Positions 8,245-16,524 of a stretch of 64,000 nt of DNA are shown here, piece by piece. Position 1 is the first letter of the stretch. Every line of letters begins with the position of its first letter. A program made the position numbers and the translations under genes. Below the pieces are notes generated by a model, which was not told the origin of the DNA, made no database searches, and was given only the letters and a program-made list of their open reading frames with translations. Origin of the DNA: Clostridium zeae (GTDB lineage Bacteria; Bacillota; Clostridia; Clostridiales; Clostridiaceae); the NCBI RefSeq assembly GCF_017312485.1, contig NZ_BMBA01000003.1, positions 405,898 through 469,897 of the forward strand. The letters are read 5' to 3'.

Positions 8245-8279
8245 AGAAAAAAGTAAAGAGACTTATCATCTCTTTACTC
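8245..8279 (-). terminator. Terminator overlapping the histidine kinase stop codon
   Basis: AGTAAAGAGA (8252-8261) and TCTCTTTACT (8270-8279) are perfect 10-base arms. On the minus strand the stem is followed by TTTTTTCTTGTG. The kinase TAA stop (8274-8276) lies inside the stem. Confidence 0.85.
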
Positions 8280-9605
8280 TGCTTGTTTAGGAATACTTAT
8301 ATAAACCTTAAACATATCTCCTTCTGTTTCAATATTCATTGTACCAGCATGAAGTTCAACTATACTTCTAGCTATAGCAAGACCAAGCCCTGATCCATCA
8401 ATATCTGAATTTCTTGACTTATCCCCTCTGACAAATCTCTCGAATATTTCATCACTGTCAAAATCCATTTCATACGCCGCTATGTTTTTAAAAGTTAGCT
8501 TTATGCACTTCACTTCATCATTCACATCTATATAAATTCTAGTATCTTTCATGGAATACTTTATTGAGTTAATAACTAAATTACCGATAACTCTAGACAT
8601 CCTATAGCCATCTACATTTACAATTAAACTATCTGGTGTACTTACCTTAAATTGCAATCCTTTTTCTTCATAGAGTCCAGTATATTCTCCTAGTGTTTGA
8701 TATAAAAGCTCTACTATATCCAGATCTTGTTTATCTAGCTTTACCTTCCCGCTACTCATCTTAGAGATTTCGAATAAATCATCTATTAAAGTTTTAAGCT
8801 TGTAGGATTTATTGCTTAACACCTCTAAGTAATCCGTTCTCTCCTCTTCCGATATATCATCTCTTTTTAATATATCTACATAATTGATTATTGAAGTTAA
8901 AGGAGTCCTAAGATCGTGTGATACATTGGTTATAAGTTCTGTTTTGAGTTTTTCTACTTTAAGTTGATTTGATAAAACTATTCCGTATCCTTCCCTTATT
9001 GAATTAATATTATCAGCTATTTCTTTAAACTCACTAACCTGATTAGTCATATATACCTTATTATTTAAATTGCCATTTGCAAGGTCTTTTGTTTGTTCTA
9101 TAAGTTCTTCAACCGAATTTATTCTTTTCATGATATATATAGAAAAAAAGACTATAACTCCAATAACATATGATATCAAAATAGTTATACCATCTAAAGC
9201 ATTATTATAATGTCCCCTTACCCTATATAGAGCATTATCAAATGGATCAATTAATAAATATATACCTACAGTTATTCCTATTATTATTATTAATGTTTTT
9301 TTATTTCTAACTACTATTCTAGGGACATTATATAAAAAGTTTTTAATTATACCTACCGATTTAATAATATTTAAATCAAATATAAATTTAGCTATAGCTT
9401 CATTCCCATATATTTTTCTATACCTTAATACTTTATATATAAACATAACTAACCACAATAAACATATAATAGTGACAATATCTATAATTCCTGTTTTCCA
9501 TGTGGATATAGTCATTAAAACTGCTATATACATCTCAAGTTCATAGATTTTCATAAAATAATTCTTGAAACTCTCTTTTAATTTATTTATCAATCTTATA
9601 ACCAA
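8274..9605 (-). CDS. Sensor histidine kinase of the VanS/ResE type
   Basis: Membrane sensor kinase of a two-component pair. Hydrophobic segments lie near residues 24-37, 41-58, 104-120 and 139-159, followed by a HAMP-like region (~160-205). The dimerisation domain carries the phospho-accepting histidine H230 in NVSHDLRTPL. The N box (GNLVINSIKYS, 341-351) and G box (GSGLGLA, 404-410) of the ATPase follow. The start used here is TTG and overlaps the regulator gene by 23 bases. An ATG 17 codons further in (MKIYELEMY) is a possible alternative start. The signal is unknown; the divergent ABC exporter is a likely target of the pair. Confidence 0.9.
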   Translation of the reverse strand: MVIRLINKLKESFKNYFMKIYELEMYIAVLMTISTWKTGIIDIVTIICLLWLVMFIYKVLRYRKIYGNEAIAKFIFDLNIIKSVGIIKNFLYNVPRIVVRNKKTLIIIIGITVGIYLLIDPFDNALYRVRGHYNNALDGITILISYVIGVIVFFSIYIMKRINSVEELIEQTKDLANGNLNNKVYMTNQVSEFKEIADNINSIREGYGIVLSNQLKVEKLKTELITNVSHDLRTPLTSIINYVDILKRDDISEEERTDYLEVLSNKSYKLKTLIDDLFEISKMSSGKVKLDKQDLDIVELLYQTLGEYTGLYEEKGLQFKVSTPDSLIVNVDGYRMSRVIGNLVINSIKYSMKDTRIYIDVNDEVKCIKLTFKNIAAYEMDFDSDEIFERFVRGDKSRNSDIDGSGLGLAIARSIVELHAGTMNIETEGDMFKVYISIPKQAE

Positions 9606-10275
9606 TACCCCACACCACCTTTATATATTCAGGTTCTTTCGAGTTAATTTCCAATTTTTCTCTTATCCTTCTTATATGAACTGTTACTGTACTTTCACTC
9701 CTATAGAACGGCTCGTCCCAAACTCTTTCATATATCTCTTTTATAGAGAACACTCTCCCTGGATTAGCAGTGAAAAGAGAAATTATCTTAAATTCCGTAG
9801 CTGTAAATCTAACTTCTTCTCCCCTTATAAAAACTCTCTTCAAATTTGTATCTAATATCATATCTTTTATATGTATGATATTAGCCTTTTCTTCAACTAC
9901 CAAAGGGCTTTCATATCTTCTTAACTGAGATCTAACCCTAGCTACAAGCTCCAAATGATTAAATGGCTTTGTCATATAGTCATCTGCACCTATATTTAAT
10001 CCCAATATCTTATCATTATCTTCGGACTTAGCAGATAACATTATGATTGGTATATTATTTTCTTCTCGAATTCTCATGCAAGTTCTTATTCCATCTAATT
10101 TTGGCATCATTACATCTAAGATAATTATATGTATCTTATTACTCTGAAGCATATCTAAAGCTTCTATACCATTGGAAGCCTTTAATACCTTAAGACCTTC
10201 TGTCCTTAAATATATCTCAATTGCATCCCTTATTTCCTTCTCATCGTCAACCACTAATACTGAAAAACTCTCCAT
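9583..10275 (-). CDS. OmpR/PhoB-family response regulator
   Basis: DNA-binding partner of the overlapping histidine kinase. The receiver domain shows the acidic pair D10/D11, phospho-acceptor D54 (ILDVMMPKLDG), S81 and K103 (DYMTKPF). The C-terminal winged helix (~130-228) has the family pattern FTATEFKIISLF and VTVHIRRIREKLE. The ATG at 10275 has a GAGGTG ribosome binding site at normal spacing and gives 230 residues. A GTG three codons upstream overlaps that site and is less likely. The DNA target is probably in the adjacent divergent region. Confidence 0.92.
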   Translation of the reverse strand: MESFSVLVVDDEKEIRDAIEIYLRTEGLKVLKASNGIEALDMLQSNKIHIIILDVMMPKLDGIRTCMRIREENNIPIIMLSAKSEDNDKILGLNIGADDYMTKPFNHLELVARVRSQLRRYESPLVVEEKANIIHIKDMILDTNLKRVFIRGEEVRFTATEFKIISLFTANPGRVFSIKEIYERVWDEPFYRSESTVTVHIRRIREKLEINSKEPEYIKVVWGIGYKIDK

Positions 10276-10383
10276 AATTAACACCTCATAATCAATAATA
10301 TCATTTCGTCTATAAAAACTCTTCCTAAGTGCTCCTTTATTATCTAAACTTTAAAATCACCCAAATACAATAATATTATCTTT

Positions 10384-10416
10384 TTATTACAAAACCACAT
10401 ACAAATTTATTACAAA
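10384..10416. promoter_or_regulatory. Direct repeat TTATTACAAA upstream of the regulator gene
   Basis: TTATTACAAA occurs at 10384-10393 and again at 10407-10416, 23 bp apart (about two helical turns). It lies 110-140 bp upstream of the response regulator start. Tandem direct repeats are usual for OmpR-family operators, so autoregulation is possible. AT-rich chance repetition cannot be excluded. Confidence 0.3.
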
Positions 10417-10608
10417 TATATTAAGATTTTCTTATTTGCTCTACAAGTGCTTTTTTATCATTTATAATAAATCTTGATTCACCATGATGCCTTAATAACT
10501 CTAATTATAAAAATTTCATACACATTTACTGTAATATAAATTTAAGTTCTAATATCCATAACTATTATTTTAACAATCTTTTATATAAAAGCATATTTAT
10601 TTAAAACA

Positions 10609-10669
10609 TCTTAAAATTCTCTTAAGTTTTATTGTTAATAGAGTATTTTTTGGAATTTAATGGTACAAT
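10609..10669 (+). promoter_or_regulatory. Tandem TCTTAA boxes and -10 upstream of the ABC exporter
   Basis: TCTTAAAATTC (10609-10619) and TCTTAAGTTTT (10620-10630) are head-to-tail with an exact 11-bp period, the usual geometry of OmpR/PhoB-family binding sites. TACAAT (10664-10669) is a likely -10 with no good -35, as expected for an activator-dependent promoter. The rest of the 10276-10803 gap has no gene-like frame. Confidence 0.45.
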
Positions 10670-10803
10670 GTATACGTGTTCTTATATCACCAGATATAAC
10701 AATTCACTCTTTCGATATATTTAATAAGCAACACTTTGAAAAACTCATTTAAATATGAGATTTTATTACAAAATATTAGGTCATTATTTCAAGGAGGAAT
10801 AGC

Positions 10804-11502
10804 ATGTTAGAAGTGATAAACTTAAATAAAAAATATAATAAGCTAGAAGCAGCTAAAAATATAAACTTTACAATAAATAAAGGTGAAATAGCAGTATTAG
10901 TTGGACCTAATGGTGCAGGTAAGTCTACTACCTTAAAATCCATTGCAGGTTTATTAAAATATGAAGGTGAAATAAAAATATGTGGTAAAGTTAATAAGTC
11001 TGTTGAAGGCAAACGCCTTTTTGGATATGTTCCTGAACTACCATCTCTCTATCCCCTACTAACTGTAGAAGAACATATTCATTTCATGGCCAAAGCTTAT
11101 GGAATAAGAAATTACGATGCAAGAGCTGAAGAATTACTTAGAACCTTTGATATGTTTGATAAAAAAGAAAAGCTTGCTCAAGAATTGTCCAAGGGTATGC
11201 AACAAAAGGTAAGCATAATTTGTGCTTTAATCACAAATCCTTCTGTAATACTTTTTGATGAACCTATGATTGGTCTAGATCCAAAAGCTATAAAAGAATT
11301 AAAAAATTTAATTTCTGAGCTAAGAAATGATGGAGTATCAATTCTAATAAGTACTCATCTACTAGATAGCATGGAAGAGCTATGGGATAGAATACTGATA
11401 ATGAAAGATGGAGAAATAGTACTATCCAAGAGTAAAAGTGAACTTGATGAATCCAATGAATCTCTGGAAGATATATTCTTTGAATTCACGGAGGAAAAAT
11501 AA
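10804..11502 (+). CDS. ABC exporter ATP-binding subunit (EcsA-like)
   Basis: Cytoplasmic ATPase of 232 residues that powers the permease encoded next. Walker A GPNGAGKS lies at 34-41, the signature LSKGMQQ at 128-134 and Walker B VILFDEP at 148-154. At the Q-loop position the sequence is GYVPELP, with Glu (E78) instead of the usual Gln, as in EcsA-type proteins. A perfect AAGGAGG precedes the ATG. The gene is divergent from the two-component system, a layout common for regulated exporters of peptides or antimicrobials; the substrate is unknown. Confidence 0.9.
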   Translation: MLEVINLNKKYNKLEAAKNINFTINKGEIAVLVGPNGAGKSTTLKSIAGLLKYEGEIKICGKVNKSVEGKRLFGYVPELPSLYPLLTVEEHIHFMAKAYGIRNYDARAEELLRTFDMFDKKEKLAQELSKGMQQKVSIICALITNPSVILFDEPMIGLDPKAIKELKNLISELRNDGVSILISTHLLDSMEELWDRILIMKDGEIVLSKSKSELDESNESLEDIFFEFTEEK

Positions 11503-11503
11503 T

Positions 11504-13081
11504 ATGTCTCCTCTTTTGTATATATTGAGAAGAAGCTTTATTAATAATATAAAGCTTATAAAAAGAAAACCATCAAAATTGATACCAATTTTATTTTATG
11601 TACTTTTACTTGGTTATTGCGTTGCTGCACCTTTTATAGCAAAGAAGGCAGATTTAAAAAGCACACCATCTGTTTACTTTATAGGCATATCAACCCTAGT
11701 TACTATAATATTTATGATTACCACAGTATATTTTGGAGCACAGAAAAGAAACTCATCTTTTCTTATGAGTGATGTGAATTTTGCCTTTACTTCCCCACTT
11801 AGTCCACAAAATATACTTATGTATGGATTTATTAAAGAGATTCAAACTACCTTTATTACATCCTTGTTTATTTTATTTCAAATACCAAATTTGATTAACT
11901 GGTTCAGATTTGCGCCATTTGGTGTTGTAGTATTACTATTAACATATATAATATTTTTTATAATTTTATCATTCATTTCAGTATTGATTTATAGTATATG
12001 CTCAAAAAGAGCTTATTTAAAAAATATATTGCAAGTAGTGGCAGAAGTTTTTGCTGCTGTCTTAGTACTTTATACAGCTTTTAACGGCTATAATCATAGG
12101 GATAATTTATTAGTATATCTTACATCAATGTATAGTGATCATCGCTTAGATTACGTCCCTATAATTGGGTGGGTCAAAGCTATCATAACCCAATGCTTTA
12201 TCGGTTTAAACTATTCATTATTTATTTATCTAGGGTTATTACTTTTAGTACTAGTTGTGATAGTATTTGTACTTTATAATTTGAATTTAGATTTCTATGA
12301 AGATGTATTAGATAAATCTGAATTAAATGAAACTATGAAAAACCTAAAAACTAAACAACTAAAATCTGCTGATTTTATGCTTGAGGGCAAGAGAAAAAGG
12401 AAAACTAGAAAAGTTACCTATAAGTATGATAGTATGTTTGGAGAAGCTATCTTCAGAAAGCATCTATTAGAATATAAAAAGACAGGCTTTGGCCTTGTTA
12501 ATATGTATACAGGCGCCTTGCTTATAGGGGCAATAGGTTATGGACTATTCTTTCCTATAAAAGATATAAATATATTCCTATACTTTACGATATACATGGG
12601 CTGCATATCTAATTTTGCTTCTAAGTTTAACTTTGAGATTGTAAAACCATATATATTTTTAATACCAGATAGTGATGATAAGAAAATATTCTGGGCCACA
12701 CTATCTTCAATATTAAAATATATCTCAGATAGCGCTATAGTCTTCTTAACTTTAGCAGTAATAATAAAAGCTAATCCACTTGATGCAATACTTTGTATTC
12801 TTGTTTATATCTCATTTGGCTTTGTATTTACTTACGGAGCAGTACTTAATTTAAGATTGTTTGGTGGTATAAATTCTGATGCAATAAAAGGATTATTAAT
12901 GTTTTTCTCAGTAATACTTTATGTTCTTCCTGGAATAATAGGTGCTGCTGTTATCGCAAATGAATTATCATTTTTAGGGCATTATGCAATATATTTTGCA
13001 TTTCTTATCTGGAACTTGTTTGCAGCAATAGTCATACTACAATTATCTAAGGGAATTCTGAATCACATAGAATTAGATTAA
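11504..13081 (+). CDS. ABC exporter permease
   Basis: Integral membrane protein of 525 residues with many hydrophobic segments grouped in two halves (roughly 35-200 and 340-520), separated by a charged cytoplasmic stretch (KGKRKRKTRK-type, ~300). It pairs with the ATPase whose stop codon lies two bases upstream. The ATG at 11504 is chosen because GGAGGAAAAATAAT precedes it. An upstream in-frame ATG at 11438 would overlap the ATPase and add unrelated residues. It resembles large putative ABC exporter subunits of Firmicutes; the transported compound cannot be told from sequence. Confidence 0.8.
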   Translation: MSPLLYILRRSFINNIKLIKRKPSKLIPILFYVLLLGYCVAAPFIAKKADLKSTPSVYFIGISTLVTIIFMITTVYFGAQKRNSSFLMSDVNFAFTSPLSPQNILMYGFIKEIQTTFITSLFILFQIPNLINWFRFAPFGVVVLLLTYIIFFIILSFISVLIYSICSKRAYLKNILQVVAEVFAAVLVLYTAFNGYNHRDNLLVYLTSMYSDHRLDYVPIIGWVKAIITQCFIGLNYSLFIYLGLLLLVLVVIVFVLYNLNLDFYEDVLDKSELNETMKNLKTKQLKSADFMLEGKRKRKTRKVTYKYDSMFGEAIFRKHLLEYKKTGFGLVNMYTGALLIGAIGYGLFFPIKDINIFLYFTIYMGCISNFASKFNFEIVKPYIFLIPDSDDKKIFWATLSSILKYISDSAIVFLTLAVIIKANPLDAILCILVYISFGFVFTYGAVLNLRLFGGINSDAIKGLLMFFSVILYVLPGIIGAAVIANELSFLGHYAIYFAFLIWNLFAAIVILQLSKGILNHIELD

Positions 13082-13128
13082 ATCGTATATATTAATTTAT
13101 AAATATCCATAGTAATACTTATTATATA

Positions 13129-13223
13129 GATGTACAACTTCGTAATAAATTTTGTATTTTTAAATTCTCTCACCAGAAACCGTGATAGTTTTAAAAACAG
13201 ATTTCAGATCAAAGTGGTACATC
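13129..13223. repeat. Dispersed 95-bp palindromic element, copy 2 (inverted)
   Basis: The left end is GATGTACAACTTCG (13129-13142) and the right end CAAAGTGGTACATC (13210-13223). The inner TCTCACCAGAAACCGTGATAG corresponds to the central hairpin of copy 1. The element is the reverse complement of 738-833 with about a dozen substitutions. Some changes break terminal pairing (ACAACT against AGTGGT), so this copy folds less well. It lies just after the exporter operon, before its terminator. Confidence 0.8.
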
Positions 13224-13241
13224 TTTAATAATATCTAAAAC

Positions 13242-13290
13242 AAAAAATACAAGCTATAAACAATTATATTTTATAGCTTGTATTTTTTTA
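13242..13290. terminator. Bidirectional terminator between the exporter operon and galE
   Basis: ATACAAGCTATAAA (13247-13260) and TTTATAGCTTGTAT (13270-13283) are perfect 14-base arms around a 9-base loop. TTTTTTTA follows on the plus strand and TTTTTGTTTTAG on the minus strand, so it can end both convergent transcripts. Confidence 0.9.
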
Positions 13291-13322
13291 TTATCTTTAT
13301 ATTAAATACATTTTCTCATATA

Positions 13323-14330
13323 TTAGTATTTAATTATGGTTTCTCTTATTTCTCCCCACTTTAACGCATCTGCAATGCCTTGTTCTATAGACAGCTGTGA
13401 TTGCCATCCAAGCAATTTTTTTGCTCTGTCAGCATTTGCATAAGATCCTGGTACATCCCCAGGTCTCGGTGGAGCTTCTTCTTTATTTATTTCTTTACCA
13501 TACACATTCTCAAAAGCTTTAACTAGTTCTTTTACTGTAACCCCATCGCCACTTCCAAGATTTATAACTAGATAATTATCTATAGCTGTCGAGTCTTTAA
13601 ACGCCTCTTCAAATCTTTCAACAGCTTTAACATGTGCAAGTGCTAAATCCCAAACATGAACAAAATCTCTAACTCCAGATCCATCTCTTGTCTCCCAATT
13701 AACACCTGTTATCTTAAATACAGGATCATTTCCACGAGCAACATCAACCAACTTACCTAATACATGACTTGGGAATTGAACATGTACTCCTGAACGCATT
13801 TTAGGATCTGCTCCTATTGGATTAAAGTATCTTAATGCTATACCCTTCATTCCATATGCAAAGCAGAAGTCTTTTAGTATCATTTCCATCATATACTTTG
13901 TCCTTGCATATGGACTTCTTGCATTAAGCGGTGCCTCTTCAGTAACCATGAAGTTTGGTACATCATCATATATTGATGCTGATGAACTAAAAACTACATT
14001 TTTACAACCTAATCTATTCAACGTATGAAATAATTCTAATGATTTGCCTACATTTTCTCTATAATATTCATAAGGACTTTCTACAGATTCAGGAACAACA
14101 ATTAATGCTGCACAATGTATTGTATAGTGAATGTCTGGATGCTCAGAGAATATCGTCTCCAAGAGATCCCTATCAGCTATATCTCCTTGATAAAATATCT
14201 TTCCTTTTGTGAATTCTTCTCTTCCTGTTACTAATGAATCTAATATTATGGGTTCATGTCCATTATCAATAAGAGCAGAGCATATTGTACTACCTATGTA
14301 TCCTGCTCCACCTGTCACTAATACTTTCAT
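13323..14330 (-). CDS. galE: UDP-glucose 4-epimerase
   Basis: Interconverts UDP-glucose and UDP-galactose with bound NAD, supplying precursors for glycans. It is a short-chain dehydrogenase-fold enzyme of 335 residues, the normal length. The NAD-binding TGGAGYIGS lies at 6-14, and the catalytic Ser region SSSASIYD and the YxxxK motif (SPYARTKYMME) are near 115-150. An AGGGGAT ribosome binding site precedes the ATG. It is a single-gene transcript ending at the shared terminator. Possible uses are surface polysaccharide or spore glycan synthesis, which is inference. Other nucleotide-sugar epimerase activities cannot be excluded. Confidence 0.9.
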   Translation of the reverse strand: MKVLVTGGAGYIGSTICSALIDNGHEPIILDSLVTGREEFTKGKIFYQGDIADRDLLETIFSEHPDIHYTIHCAALIVVPESVESPYEYYRENVGKSLELFHTLNRLGCKNVVFSSSASIYDDVPNFMVTEEAPLNARSPYARTKYMMEMILKDFCFAYGMKGIALRYFNPIGADPKMRSGVHVQFPSHVLGKLVDVARGNDPVFKITGVNWETRDGSGVRDFVHVWDLALAHVKAVERFEEAFKDSTAIDNYLVINLGSGDGVTVKELVKAFENVYGKEINKEEAPPRPGDVPGSYANADRAKKLLGWQSQLSIEQGIADALKWGEIRETIIKY

Positions 14331-14475
14331 AATTATCCCCTCCTACATATTATATTTTAATTTATTACTACATTGTAGTACATTACAATAATGTTACAAA
14401 CCGCTAAACGCTTACTCTCTTTTGTAAATTAATTTTAAACCAATTTCCAAAATGTACATATTAATCCAATGAGTT

Positions 14476-14634
14476 TTACTTAGATTTAATAGTTTGATTT
14501 TCAATAGTAGCTTTATTATCAGCGTGTTTACTATTTGTAATTCCTTCTTTTATAAAAATCCCTATACTAAGAAATACTAATATTATTAGTAATATAATTT
14601 TAGTTTTCATACTTCCAGGAAGCTTAATTCTCAT
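14476..14634 (-). CDS. Small single-span membrane protein, 52 residues
   Basis: A short frame starting ATG at 14632-14634 and ending TAA at 14476-14478. A GAGGAATATAAA ribosome binding site sits at good spacing upstream. The product begins MRIKLPGSMKTK and then has a hydrophobic helix IILLIILVFLSIGIFI (13-28). A polar tail rich in Asn, Lys and Thr follows. The layout, a positive N-terminus, one helix and a soluble tail, is that of a bitopic small protein. No family is recognised. It lies alone between galE and yitT, antisense to yitT. Confidence 0.5.
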   Translation of the reverse strand: MRIKLPGSMKTKIILLIILVFLSIGIFIKEGITNSKHADNKATIENQTIKSK

Positions 14635-14870
14635 TTTATATTCCTCTATTCAACTAAATATTTTTAATTACTCAATCTATATTTTATATCACAGTATAAA
14701 TATTGTCTATTAATGTATAAATTAATCATAATTAATTTATTTATATTTGCGTATATATTAATACCGAATATTGTATACTAGGCTTTATAAGCAATAATGA
14801 AGAATTTATAGCATTTTTTATTAAATCATGAATAAAAACTTGTAATTTGCTTTTATAGGTTATTCTACTT

Positions 14871-14899
14871 TTTACATAATACTGTTATTCTTATATAAT
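14871..14899 (+). promoter_or_regulatory. yitT-family gene promoter
   Basis: TTTACA (14871-14876), 17 bases, TATAAT (14894-14899) form a SigA-type promoter 42 bases before the start codon. The stretch 14635-14870 shows nothing else. Confidence 0.7.
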
Positions 14900-14940
14900 C
14901 TTCATGTAAAACATTTATCTTTTAGTGAGAGGATTTTAAA

Positions 14941-15798
14941 ATGGACTACATAAAAACTCGAAAATCTTACATATATGATATTTTAATAATAGTAACAGGC
15001 TGCTTTATATCATCCTTGGGCATAAACTTATTTTTAACCCACGCAAAGCTTCTTAGTGGTGGTGCTACTGGAGTAGCACTAATAATCCAGTACTTAAAAG
15101 GCTTTAATGCAGGTTTCTCTGTATTCTTAATAAACTTACCTTTATTTATAATTAGCTATATTAAACTAGACAAGAAATTTACAATGTATTCTGCATTGGG
15201 AATGGTGTCATTATCTGTGTCACTGATAATTACTTCTCCATTTTCCAAAATTATAGTTCTTGATGATATTCTTCTTTATTGCATATACGGTGGTGTACTA
15301 TGCGGAATTGGATATGGATTAGTATTCTCAAGAAATGGATCTACTGGTGGTACTGATATAATTACAATGCTTATTAGAAAAAAATACTCCAATTTTAATA
15401 TAGGAAAATTAGGCTTTACTCTTAACTTAGTTATAGTTGCAGTAGGTGCTTTTTTCTTCGGTATCCCTAAAGCACTATATACTTTAATCTCTATGTTTAT
15501 ACAAAGCTATGTCTTAGATGTTATGGTAAGAGGATTATCAAGAAAAAACTTACTTCTTATTCTTACTGAAAGAGAAGAAGATGTAATAAATTACATAATT
15601 AACGATTTACACAGAGGTGTGACCTCTCTATTTGCTGAAGGTGAATATACTCATGATAGAAAGAAGATGCTTTATTGTATTGTGACCACAAGACAGATGA
15701 TCGAACTAAAGAATACAATTCATCTAGTAGATCCTAAAGCTTTTGTGACCATAATTGATATTTCAGAAGTTCGAGGTAAAGGATTTAAAAACATCTAA
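14941..15798 (+). CDS. YitT family membrane protein (DUF161/DUF2179)
   Basis: Polytopic inner-membrane protein of 285 residues. Five or six hydrophobic segments occupy residues ~12-200, with the family motifs SGGATGVALIIQY (~38-50) and RNGSTGGTDIITMLI (~134-148). The C-terminal ~80 residues are a soluble DUF2179 domain that binds small ligands in relatives (LLILTEREEDVINYI, then GEYTHDRKKMLYCIV). The family is common in multiple copies in Firmicutes and its transport function is not established. GAGAGG precedes the ATG. It is a single transcript with its own promoter and terminator. Confidence 0.85.
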   Translation: MDYIKTRKSYIYDILIIVTGCFISSLGINLFLTHAKLLSGGATGVALIIQYLKGFNAGFSVFLINLPLFIISYIKLDKKFTMYSALGMVSLSVSLIITSPFSKIIVLDDILLYCIYGGVLCGIGYGLVFSRNGSTGGTDIITMLIRKKYSNFNIGKLGFTLNLVIVAVGAFFFGIPKALYTLISMFIQSYVLDVMVRGLSRKNLLLILTEREEDVINYIINDLHRGVTSLFAEGEYTHDRKKMLYCIVTTRQMIELKNTIHLVDPKAFVTIIDISEVRGKGFKNI

Positions 15799-15800
15799 TA

Positions 15801-15850
15801 GATAAAGGGAATTTCTATATCTCTGATTATAGAAATTCCCTTTATCTATT
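15801..15850 (+). terminator. Terminator of the yitT-family gene
   Basis: Perfect 19-base arms (15801-15819 and 15828-15846) containing AAAGGGAATTTCTATA and its complement enclose an 8-base loop. The hairpin starts two bases after the stop codon. The downstream tail is short (TATT), and the stem could also act on the convergent fumarase transcript. Confidence 0.75.
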
Positions 15851-15954
15851 TACACATATGATTAGAAACAATTTAACAATTTCTTATAAATGAAAATACA
15901 TTACAAGACCGTTTTAAGATTATATTTTACATATATCTAATTGTATCTATATTG

Positions 15955-16512
15955 TTATTTAATACTAGCTAAATAATTTTTTTGTCCAATTTCATATAGA
16001 TTATTACCTTTGCTATCTATTATAACTACAACAGGTAAATCTTCTACTTCCAATCTCCTTATAGCTTCAGCCCCTAGTTCTTCATATGCAATAATCTCAT
16101 TTTTCTTTACGCATTTTGAAATAAGAGCGCCTGCTCCTCCAATAGCCCCAAAATATACAGCTTTATTCTTTATTATACTTTCAACCACTTCATTGTTTCT
16201 TAGCCCCTTACCTATCATACCTTTAAGACCTAGGTTTAACAGCTGTGAAGTATATGAATCCATTCTATAGCTAGTTGTTGGACCAGCAGACCCTATTACC
16301 TCACCTGGTTTAGCTGGAGTTGGACCTACATAATAAATAACTGAATCTTTAACATCAATAGGCAATTCTTTATTGTTCTCTATTAATTCAATAAGCTTTT
16401 TGTGAGCAGCATCTCTTGCAGCATATATAGTACCGCTGATAAGCACTGTATCCCCAGCCTTTAGATCTAAGACTTTTTCGTCAGTTAATGGCATGATTAT
16501 CTTCTTTTCCAA
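15955..16512 (-). CDS. Fumarate hydratase class I, beta subunit
   Basis: C-terminal half of the two-subunit [4Fe-4S] fumarase/tartrate dehydratase type hydro-lyase (185 residues). It carries VLISGTIYAARDAAHKK, the substrate-loop GPTPAKPGEVIGSAGPTTSYRMD in two parts, and GKGLRN and FGAIGGAGAL near 105-130. The alpha gene lies 12 bases upstream in the same operon. Together they interconvert fumarate and malate. L-tartrate dehydratase is the main alternative assignment, but aspartase elsewhere in the window makes fumarate the natural substrate. Confidence 0.88.
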   Translation of the reverse strand: MEKKIIMPLTDEKVLDLKAGDTVLISGTIYAARDAAHKKLIELIENNKELPIDVKDSVIYYVGPTPAKPGEVIGSAGPTTSYRMDSYTSQLLNLGLKGMIGKGLRNNEVVESIIKNKAVYFGAIGGAGALISKCVKKNEIIAYEELGAEAIRRLEVEDLPVVVIIDSKGNNLYEIGQKNYLASIK

Positions 16513-16524
16513 TTAATCTTCCTC

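Noticed and set aside
738-13223. Composite transposon bounded by the two inverted 96-bp elements
   Set aside because: The segment between holds ordinary chromosomal genes and no transposase; the inverted pair alone is not enough.
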